Below are positions 45,529 to 54,238 of a stretch of 64,000 nucleotides of DNA, one piece after another. The notes beneath the pieces are model-generated. The model was not told the origin of the DNA, searched no databases, and saw nothing but the letters and a program-made list of their open reading frames with translations. Both the position numbers and the translations under genes were made by a program. The stretch is from Datura wrightii. Its lineage: Eukaryota > Streptophyta > Magnoliopsida > Solanales > Solanaceae. Location of the stretch: the NCBI GenBank assembly GCA_035772735.1, contig JASDFA010000018.1:136963501-137027500 (forward strand). The letters are read 5' to 3'. The number at the start of each line of letters is the position of its first letter. The stretch's first letter is position 1.

Positions 45529-46939
45529 TTAATTATAGAACACATAACACAAAGTCACATGGTCACATTTTTCAATGGCACAACAACACAACACATCCAC
45601 ATAAACAAAAACAACAACGAAACAGCTAGCACCTACTACTCCCTCCCCACACTTAAACCGAACACTGTCCCCAGTGTTCACAAAGTTCAACATATCACAA
45701 AGGTGGGTGGTGAAACTCCCTGATCTATCGAAGTATTCAACTTCTTCATCAGGTGTCATTGCCTTGTCTCCCATATAAGAATCGTCGCCGCCGTCCTCAT
45801 CTGACTCAACATCTAACTCCTCACGGCGTGTCTCCTCATCAGTGGGGACATCATCATCTATAGGCTCCACAAATGCTGGCCCCACTCTACATAGAGCCCG
45901 AACATTTTCGCCGAAGGGGTAATCCAAGTCAAGCTGCCAAAGCTCATCTTCTGTTGCTGGCCTCCCGCCAATGCGCAACTGCAAGATCTGCATCTCGTAC
46001 ATGTGGGCCATATACTAATCATCCCGAGCATGTCACTCGGCTAGTGTGAGAACAGGCCCATGAGTAGTGTCGGGTGCCTTGGTTTTTGTGACATCTAAGG
46101 CATGCCTATCAATTTCTGGGATGTAATCCAGGGCCTCCTCCTCGATATCATGGCTCCTCAGGAACGTGGTAAGCAAACAACCAAACCCGTAGCTGTGCCC
46201 TTGATGTAAGCGGTCTCTCTTCACAGCGGAAATGATTACCACCCCAGCATTTATCTCAAGCCCTTTAATTAGGGCATACACCAAACACACTCGATCCCGG
46301 GTGACATCTTTCATGTGCACCCCCGAGATCAGGCAGGAACACACAATTTTTAGCTAGATCCTGGCTTCCCTGTTCATCTGAGAGTAGCGCAATGTCTGAT
46401 GGTAGCCCCTCTCTTTGTGCCTGCTCCACCGTGCTGTCGAACGGGCTCCACATAGAGTGCATCTGATGTTCGCATAAGGTGGAGTTATGTTCAACTTCCG
46501 GAGTACATGGGCGTTTGTGTCACGCACCCCCAATATAGCATTCAAGTGATGGGGCTCAAAAGTGACAACCTGCCCTCTTATCTTGACGGTGTGACTATGG
46601 AGGGTCGGGTTCCAGTTGGCATAGAACTCCCGAATCAGATAGAGATTGCACTCCTTGGGCTCTTTGAAGATGAAGTTCAGCCCGGCGGTGTCAATCTGGT
46701 GTACGATCCTCGGGAATTCCTATGCCAGCGGCTCCCTTGATATATGCTCTTCCGGGAAGTATTTGCTTTCTTTGTGCTTTGCATACCATTTCTTCCCTTC
46801 ATTAGTCAGCCATCAGGTTTCGTATTGTCGGCATTCGCGGAACCGCTGGTGCTGCTGGAACTGTTGTTCCCAACCTTATTCTTTTTCTGCCGGCGCCCGA
46901 TGTGGATGCGCCCTTTCCCTTGTCTTGTTTGCCCGACAT
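45529..46939 (-). pseudogene. Accessory (env-position) ORF of C, frameshifted and with its stop lost
   Basis: From ATG 46939 the minus strand reads a basic start (MSGKQDKGKGAS, GRKRIRLG) and the conserved core, with stops or shifts near 46800 and 46715. Segments AILGVRDTNAHVLRKLNITP and VHMKDVTRDRVCLVYALIKG follow, and then the acidic tail (DDDVPTDEETRREELDVES, EEVEYFD). The TGA that ends the B and D copies is AGA here, so the frame runs on to 45529 and would add unrelated residues. A copy of the PPT motif lies inside this extension (45644-45654). It is the same unknown accessory protein as in B and D. Confidence 0.78.
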
Positions 46940-47762
46940 TATTACTGAACATATAACCATACAATCCCAATGTTATTCAAATCAGAACTAGCTACAACTA
47001 AGGTTGGGTTTAATTGAATCACCCCACACTTAGTCTTTAGCTTCACTTAAAACCATTCGGCAAGACATTCATGATTTCACAATCATTACATTCAACATTC
47101 TTAGTGCCTTCATATAATTCGATGGAATGATTACTACGTACTACTTATACTTCGTACAACGAATAACAATATCGCTATCGATTCCATTATATCATCATAC
47201 CACTTAGCCAATTTTTGTTCTCACCAACCTGTGCCATTCACCAATTTCATTTTTCCGAAATTCCCTTGTCTACTTAGTATATTCAACATTAATCACAACA
47301 TAATTCACATCACCCAACATGCACAACCCAATTTTTTTCACATTTCAAACAAATTTAGTTTTCTTCCTATTCAAATTCCAACCCTAGCTACCAATTTCGC
47401 AAAAATTCATTAAAACATGCATTCATCTAGTTCATATACTCACAATAATACTATGAATATCAATCAATAATAACTTAAATGAATTCAAGCTTAATTTTCA
47501 CTTACGGCAAGTTTCAATCACTACACATGCTCAAAAATCAAAATTTCAAGTAAAAATGAGGTAAAGATAAAGAACATACCTTTAATCCGATGAAATTAAA
47601 GAAATCTTGAAGAAAACTTGTGCCTAGGTGTGTGTCACTTTTGGGGAGGAGGGAATTTGGGGTTTTGGTCACGGAAGGAATGAAAAATGAGGAAAAAAAT
47701 TGAGGGGTTTTGGGGTTTTAAAACTGTTTTTCGTGCGGGTTACCCGGCGATCCGATGTGACC
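46940..47762 (-). promoter_or_regulatory. Probable internal leader and intron before the accessory ORF of C
   Basis: On the minus strand a TTTTAAAACCCC block (about 47730-47715) precedes a CT-rich leader. A donor AAAG/GTATGTT follows at 47579. The acceptor GTTCAG ends at 46945, a few bases before the ATG. The predicted intron is about 635 bp. B has the same order. The PPT-like motif AAGTGTGGGGT lies within the intron (47031-47021). Confidence 0.5.
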
Positions 47763-49174
47763 TGATCTTGGACAAATTTATATGCCCAAGTGATACTCAA
47801 ATGTGTCATTTTGCCTTGTTTATCTATCGATGTTTATACATTATCATGTGAAATGTAATAAAATGTCAATTTATACTAACCAACATGATTAGCGTGATTT
47901 TGCTGGAAAAATATAATTGTACGAAGCTAAGATGCATGGTGGAAGAAATCGGAATTGAACTCGGAAGCGAGCAAGGGAAAAAGCACAAGGAGAGCATGAA
48001 TTAAAGGGGCTCCGTGATGGAGCCGTGTCACGATGCCATCGCGGATGCGTTCTGCCTGGATACGGAATTTTTGCCAAATTCCAGTGAAGGTGCGCGTTGG
48101 GGCCGTGGCACGTTGGCCTAGCCCCGTGTTGCATGTCGTGCCACGTTGGGCTTTAATACCTAGACGTCCGGATTCCAGATAGGGTCCGCGTTGGTGGCGT
48201 GTCACGGAGGCAGTGCTCCGCGATGCACTCCGTGACACGTTGTTTATTATTCCGGGAAAAATTCCCACTAGTATAAATAGAACACTTAGGTTCATTTTTA
48301 ATTATTCTGACTTGGTGGAGCAAGAACGTCGGTTACAGGCAGTTGAGGGGACGAAAATCTCAGGGTTTTTCTCTATCTCCTTCTTCTTTATTTCAATTGC
48401 TTGTATGATTAACACTCATTTAATGATGTTTAATCCACAAATGAGTGGCTAAATTCCCTTCTTGCTAAGGTTAAGAACAATTGAATTGAAATGTAATTAT
48501 TGATCAATTGGTTTTTCATTTTTCTTCCATGGTTGTTCTATTGATTCTTGTTCTTACTGCATTAATGTGTGGCCAACGTTAATATATATCTGAAAAGTCC
48601 GGTTTCACTCGAGAGAGCAAGAAATTGGAAAGTTGTGAATTAATAGGATATGATATTTTCTTAGTTTGGGAAAATTGAGAATTGATTTACCTTCAGGATA
48701 GAGATATACCTGAAAGTCGTATTAGTCAATTAAGGAATCGGTTTTGTATGGCTAGAACATGAATTTCTTTTTATCACAGAAATGTAGGTGGAAGGTTCAT
48801 GATTCTTAAGTTGGGTTAAATATGAGAGTTTTAATCCATAGGCAATAATTCTTGACTAGAAACCGGAGGAAAGATTTATCAAATTATATCGATAATTTAT
48901 TTCTCTACATGTTCATTTTAGCCTCAGCATGCTCATACTTATAGTTCAGACTCAAATTATATATTCATTTTAGACTTAGTATAAAATTAGGAAACAAAAT
49001 ATCAAATTTCTCTTCACACTGTTGTCTGCATTTTAGAGTTAAAGTTCATTCACACTTGAGTAGATTATTACTTTAGTCCAGTCTCTGTGGGATCGATACT
49101 TGGCTTATTTGAGCCACTTTACTACATGTTCGACCACGTGCACTTGTGTGTAGTTATACCCAACAGACCGAACA
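47763..49174 (+). repeat. 5' LTR of element B
   Basis: It begins TGATCTTGG and ends CCGAACA, just before the PBS. It matches 56040-57452 with few differences. Confidence 0.93.
48198..48279 (+). promoter_or_regulatory. LTR promoter of B: perfect 12-18-12 module and TATA box
   Basis: CGTGTCACGGAG (48198-48209) and CTCCGTGACACG (48228-48239) are perfect inverted arms with an 18-nt spacer that contains CTCCGCGAT. TATAAATA is at 48272-48279, 32 bp after the second arm. More related half-sites lie upstream from 48008. The 3' LTR copy (56475-56516) has two changes in its first arm. Confidence 0.75.
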
Positions 49175-49180
49175 AGTTTT

Positions 49181-49198
49181 TGGCGCCGTTGCCGGGGA
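49181..49198 (+). other. Primer-binding site of B (tRNA-Asp type)
   Basis: TGGCGCCGTTGCCGGGGA lies 6 bp after the LTR end. It is the site typical of plant Athila/Tat elements. Confidence 0.9.
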
Positions 49199-49302
49199 CT
49201 GGCAATTGGTAAATTTTTCTTAAGTGTTAGTTTACTATTTCTTCTTAGTGTTGACAACTTGGTCTTAGCCTGTATTTTGCAGATACTAATTTCTGTTGAA
49301 CA

Positions 49303-50430
49303 CTGGCAAGAGACAAGGAGCTGGTGAACTCATATTTAGAGCCGGAAAGACAATTTCATCATCAAAGGAGAGAAGATCTAGAGGAAAAAGTGGCAGTTGC
49401 TCAAACAAACAATCCTGGAGCAACAACAGAATCCACTAGTTGTAAGGGCAATGTTAGTGCCCGAGGACATGCAGCTAGGCCGGTTCACGAGGTGGCAATC
49501 CCACATGCTAACAATGTCACATCTAGCATCCGCAAACCTGAGCCAAGAGGGAGGTTCGAGCTTAAACAAAATATGGTGCAATTGCTGCACCCCAGCGGGC
49601 AGTTCACAGGTCTCCCTCATGAGGATCCACAGCAACATCTCCAAAATTTCATGGAGATAAGTGACACTTACATCCCCGCTGGAGCGTCATCAGATTATGT
49701 CAGGCTTACATTGTTCCCATTTTCATTTTTGGGAGAAGCCAAGAGGTGGTTGAAAGCTGAGCCACCTAATTCCATCATCACGTGGGATAATCTTGCAAGG
49801 AAATTCTTGATACAGTTTTTTCCATCCGGTAACACAACAAGACTTAGAAGTCAAATTCTAAGTTTTAAACAGAGAGAGGGAGAGAATCTGTATCAAGCCT
49901 GGGAGAGATTCAAATCTATGTTGCGGGATTGTCCTCATCATCACCAATCCAATGATGTGCTGGTGCATACTTTCATAGAGGGTTTGGAACCCCACACAAA
50001 AATCTTGCTAGACTCAGCAGCTGGGGGACAAGCATTGGAGAAAACTTATGAGGAGTTGTATACCTTGTTGAATCGTATTTCGCAGGGAAATTCGGAGTGG
50101 AATGCGGACTCGTCACGAGGAGGAACAAGAAAAGCAGCAGGAGTATTAGAAGTGGATGGTTTAACAGTTATTGTTGCACAGATAGCTGCGTTACAGAATC
50201 AACTCAACACCCACTTCAGTAACATGAGCATGAACCAGTCTCAAGCCCCAGTGAATGTAGTGCAACAGATTTGGTGTGAAGTATGCGGGAGTAGTGAATA
50301 CTCAGCTGAGTGTTGTGGAGAAAATCCTGATTCGGTGAACTTTGTGGGGAATATACAGAGAAACAACCAGCAATAGTATGGTAACAACTACAATTCCAAC
50401 TGGAGGAATCACCCGAATTTCTCTTGGGAG
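49303..50430 (+). pseudogene. Gag of element B, no AUG start, amber codon at 50374
   Basis: This frame encodes an Athila-type Gag. The conserved N-terminus (SYLEPERQFHHQRRE) has no ATG: a TGA at 49297 is followed by ACA CTG G, and the first Met is at about 49573. The capsid domain (retrotransposon gag) covers about 49600-50090 (GEAKRWLKAEPPNSI, WERFKSMLRDCPHHHQ, HTFIEGLEPHTKILLDS). A CX2C motif and paired Cys follow (CEVCGS, AECCG), then TAG at 50374 and a shift near 50430 into the protease frame. Compared with C there are a +1 change near 49391 and a -1 change near 49470 that cancel out. Upstream, TTTTGCAG (49275-49282) resembles a splice acceptor. It is mostly open and recently active. Confidence 0.85.
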
Positions 50431-51703
50431 TAGCAACAACCATCAAGGGCAAAGTTCGAGTCAGGGGGCGCAGAGGAATCAAAGAGGGAAGCAGAACTAT
50501 CAAGCACAATATAGAAACAACAATGCACCTCCTCCACCACCATCACCCAGCATTGAGGAGATGTTCAAGACAATGATAGCTAACCAAGCTCAATTGCAGG
50601 CTAATTATTTGAAATTGGCAGCCGAGGTAAAGAACAATCAGTTAGCTACAAAGGAGCTGGAGTACCAGTTTGGGCAATTTGCTGGAGCCCAAAACACCAG
50701 GCCTAGAGGAGGACTTCCGAATGACACGAATCCCCACCCCAAGAAAGTGAATGCAGTGACCACAAGGAATGGTTTACAGCTTAAAGAGGTGGAACCAGAA
50801 AGACCACCTCAACAGTCGGGAGCAGCAGAAACTAAGAGGGAGCAAAGTGATGAGAGGGGGAAGAAAAAGGAGGCTGAACCAGAAAGACCACCACCCCTGT
50901 TCCCTCAACGATTAAAGAAACACAAGGAGGAGGCGTGTTTCAAAAAGTTCATGGAGGTGCTGAAACAAGTACACATTAACTTACCTCTTGTTGATGTTTT
51001 GCAGGGAGTTCCAAAGTACGCAAAGTATATTAAGGACATCATGGCGAACAAAAGCAGGTTGACTGAGTATGCTACGGTGGCTCTTACGGAGGAGTGCACT
51101 TCCTGGATACAAAATAGGTTGCCCACAAAGCTCAAGGACCCTGGGAGCTTTACAATACAAATTACAATTGGGCAGAGTATCCGAGCTCGCAGATTATGTG
51201 ATTTGGGAGCTAGCTTTAACTTGATGCCAACATCTGTATTAAAGAAGTTGGGGCTAGGGAGTCCTAGACCAACAACAGTGATATTGCAACTAGCGGATCG
51301 CTCCTTAGCCAGACTTGATGGCATTTTGGAGGACGTGCTGGTGCAAGTGGGCTCCCTTATTTTCCTAGTAGATTTCATCGTGCTGGATTTTGAGCCAGAC
51401 GCGGAAGTCCCATTTATTTTGGGACGTCCTTTCTTGGCTACCGGGAAAGCACTTATTGATGTAGCTGCAGGGCAGCTAACCATGCGAGCACACGACAAGG
51501 TGGAGGTGTTTGATGTATACAAGGCCACCAAGCTCTCGGCTGTGTATGAGGAACTCTCGGTGATTAATGTGATTAATCAAGCTGATGTTGTCCAGATAGT
51601 TGAGTCACGGGAGTTATTGGGGAAACCACCGGAGCGATGTAAGCATTATTGGGGTGAGGACGGTAGTCGAGAGAAAACGTTCGTCACCTTAGAGGATGAT
51701 TGA
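50431..51703 (+). pseudogene. Gag linker and protease of B fused to the last codons of integrase
   Basis: The frame (open from 50342) reads a Pro/Asn-rich linker, SIEEMFKTMIANQAQLQANY, a charged region (EVEPERPPQQSG) and the protease with its DLGASFNLMPTSVLKKLGLG active-site block near 51200, the D-L-G form usual in Athila. VPFILGRPFLATG follows near 51410-51450. About 45 codons later the frame jumps to CKHYWGED and ends in LEDD, which in C is the end of integrase (57900-57960). The roughly 3 kb for RT, RNase H and integrase is missing and the frame is kept. It is called a pseudogene because it is out of frame with gag, but it could encode a complete protease. Confidence 0.85.
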
Positions 51704-52004
51704 GCTTAATGACGTCGAGCCGCGATGGTAAACCAGGCGCTGCACGGGAGGAAACCCGTGAAAATATTTGTAATATTTTAATAGATTTCATAGAAAAAAG
51801 AAAAGAGAAAAAAAATGAAAAAAAATAAAAATAAATAAAAACAAAATTTGTATTTTATGTGAGACCTATAAATTCTAACCAATTTCTTGTGGTGAGATGA
51901 ATTTCAGGTTGAACGGATGATAAATATGCAAAGGATCGCAAAGGAAAAATCGAGGTATGAAAAATAATAAAAAGTGGCAAAACAGTGAGCCCACGCGATG
52001 GTTC
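51704..52004 (+). other. Noncoding region after gag-pro of B
   Basis: It starts with gacgtcgagccgcgatgg, a stretch that also follows the end of pol in C (reverse complement near 57880). It then has an A-rich run (51790-51850) and leads into the hairpin pair. I see no gene. Confidence 0.6.
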
Positions 52005-52141
52005 CGTGTCAAGGAGGAGGGCCTCCACGTTACCCTCCATGACACATTGAAGGTAATTCTGGAATTTTTACAAATTCCAGAACACCTGCGTGATGGCTCC
52101 GTGTCACGAAGGGCATGCTCCGCGTTACCCTCCGTGACACG
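52005..52141 (+). promoter_or_regulatory. Tandem pair of 12-18-12 hairpin modules inside B
   Basis: Module 1 is CGTGTCAAGGAG (52005-52016), 18 nt, CTCCATGACACA (52035-52046). Module 2 is CGTGTCACGAAG (52100-52111), 18 nt, CTCCGTGACACG (52130-52141). They are 95 bp apart and both spacers contain CTCCRCGTTACC. They lie upstream of the probable leader of the accessory ORF. The same pair is in C. Confidence 0.7.
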
Positions 52142-52189
52142 TTGAGGGTAATTTCGCGTCGGGTCACACGGGGTCGCCGGGTGACCGGG

Positions 52190-53012
52190 CAAAAAACCTT
52201 CTTTTTAACCCTGTTTTTCCCTTGTTTTTCCCATTTCTTCACTCCCCTCCGCGACAAAAACCGCGAAATCCCCCCTTCCCCAATGTGAGACGGACCTAGG
52301 AGCTAAATTTCTTCAACTTTTCTTCGATATCATCGAAATTTAAGGTATGTTTGTTAACTTCATCTCATTTCTTACCTTATTTTTTCGATTTTTAGCATAG
52401 GAAGTGAGGAAAACTTGCCCTAAGTGTAAATTGAGCATAAAATCATGTAAATTATTGTTGATTGATGTTCATAGTATCATTGTGATGGTATGAACTCGAT
52501 AAATACATGTGTGATTGAAATTCTTGCGAAATTGTAGTTAGGGTTAGAATTCAAAGATGAAGAAGTTAAAAATTGAGTTGAAATGTTTAATTCTTCTTAG
52601 TGTGTGCATGTTGAATGAAGTAAATGATGTTGTGCTTAACGTTAAGATGATTATGGTGCGACGGATTGTCGGGTTAATGAAATTGTTGAAATTGCATAGA
52701 AATTGGGGGAATTGTATCGATTTTGTTGATAGAAATGTTTGCTGCGCGCTATGTGATGAAATGTGATCGATGGTAATGTTGTGGTTAGCTGTACGAAGAC
52801 TGAGTAGTACAAAAGAATTTATACCATCAAATTCTCTGAATGCACGAGGCATATTTGTTGTGTTTTGTTTTTTAATTGGAAATAAGTATGACCTTGCCGT
52901 AATGTTGTGATTGTGGCTAAAGACTAAGTGTGGGGTGGCCTAGCTTAACCCAACCTTAGTCAAAGCTAATTTTAATTGAATAATAGTGGACCTGTCTGTT
53001 TTGGTTTGACAG
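52190..53012 (+). promoter_or_regulatory. Probable internal promoter, leader exon and intron of the accessory ORF in B
   Basis: A CTTTTTAACCC block near 52200 is followed by a CT-rich leader. A consensus donor TAAG/GTATGT (intron start 52345) and a pyrimidine-rich acceptor GACAG ending at 53012, five bases before the ATG, predict a 668-bp intron. The intron holds AAGTGTGGGGT at 52926-52936 within a stem (GACTAAG / CTTAGTC). C has a matching donor and acceptor, and D retains the acceptor end. Transcription from here is an inference. Confidence 0.5.
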
Positions 53013-53017
53013 GAACG

Positions 53018-54238
53018 ATGGCAAGCAGGCAGGAAAAAGGCAAGGGCGCATCTATATCGATCGCCGGAAGGAAAAGAATTAGACTGGGCACAGTAGTCCC
53101 AGCAGCACCAGCGGTTCCACGCGGCCAACACTGTCAATATGGAACCAGATGGGTGATAGAGGAGGGGAAGAAATGGTACGAAAAGCATAAGGAAAGCAAA
53201 TACTTCCCCGAAGAACACATTGCTAGGGAACTATTGGCACAGGAGTTCCCCAGGATTGTCCATAGGATTGAGGCAGCCGGGCTAAACTTCATCTTTGAAG
53301 ATCCCAAGGAGTGCAACCTACACCCAATTCAGGAATTCTACACCAACTGGAACCCGACACTCAGAAGTCACACCATCCAGATAAGGAGGCAGATAGTCAC
53401 TTTTGAGCCCCATCACCTTAATGCCATCTTGGGGGCGCGGGACACAGATGCCCATGTGCTTCGACAGCTGAATATCACTCCACCATACACGGATATTAGA
53501 CGCATTTTGCGTGGAACCCGGTCTACAGCCCGGTGGAGCAGGCATAAGGAGAGGGGCTACCATCAGACATTGCCCTACTCACAGATGAACAGGGAAGCCA
53601 AGATATGGCTTTAGATTTTTTGTTCCTTCCTGATCCTGGGGGTGCATATGACAGATGTCACCCGGGATCGTGTATGCTTGGTCTACGCCCTGATGAAAGG
53701 GCTGGAGATCAATGTGGGGGCGGTGATTATCTCATCCATGAAGAGAGCCCGTTTGCATCAAGGGCACAGGTACGGGTTTGGTGGCCTACTGACCACGTTC
53801 CTAAGGGGCCTGGATATTGAGAAGGAGGCCCTTGACTACATCCCGCATATGGAGAGGCGGGCCTTAGATGTCACCAAAACTAAGGCACCCGACACCACTC
53901 ACGGGCCAGTTCTTACACTAGCCGAGCGACATGCTCGGAATGATCAGTACATGGCTTGCATGTTCGGGATGCAGATGCTCCAGCTGTGCATAGGCGGGAG
54001 GCCGACAACAGAAGAGGAGCTGTGGCAGCTCAAGCTAGACTACTCTTTTGGCGAAAATGCCAGGGCTCTATGCCGAGTGGGGCCAGTTTTTATGGAGCCC
54101 AATGATGATGATATCCCCACAGATGAGGAGACACGTCGTGATGACTCCGATGTGGAGTCAGGTGATGACGACGGGGGCGATTCAGACATGGGGGATGCGG
54201 CAGCGGCACCTGACGAAGAAGTGGAATACTTTGATTGA
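53018..54238 (+). pseudogene. Accessory (env-position) ORF of B, one nonsense codon
   Basis: A single frame of about 406 codons runs from ATG 53018 to TGA 54236, interrupted only by TAG at 53612, where D has a Lys codon. The N-terminus is basic (MASRQEKGKGAS, GRKRIRLGTVVP). The core matches the plant family annotated as putative plant transposon protein (EGKKWYEKHKESKYFPEE, LNFIFEDPKECNL, RSHTIQIRRQIVTFEPHHLN, ITPPYTDIRR). A middle part follows (VHMTDVTRDRVCLVYALMKG, LDVTKTKAPDTTHGPV), then a very acidic tail (DDDIPTDEETRRDDSDVESG, EEVEYFD). I see no signal peptide, transmembrane segment or protease site, so it is unlikely to be an envelope. The function is unknown. It is likely expressed from a spliced internal transcript. 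Confidence 0.85.

Noticed and set aside
50905..51531. 208-codon antisense frame over the B protease
   Set aside because: It is the complement of the recognisable protease; the sense strand carries the motifs, and the antisense product resembles nothing known to me.
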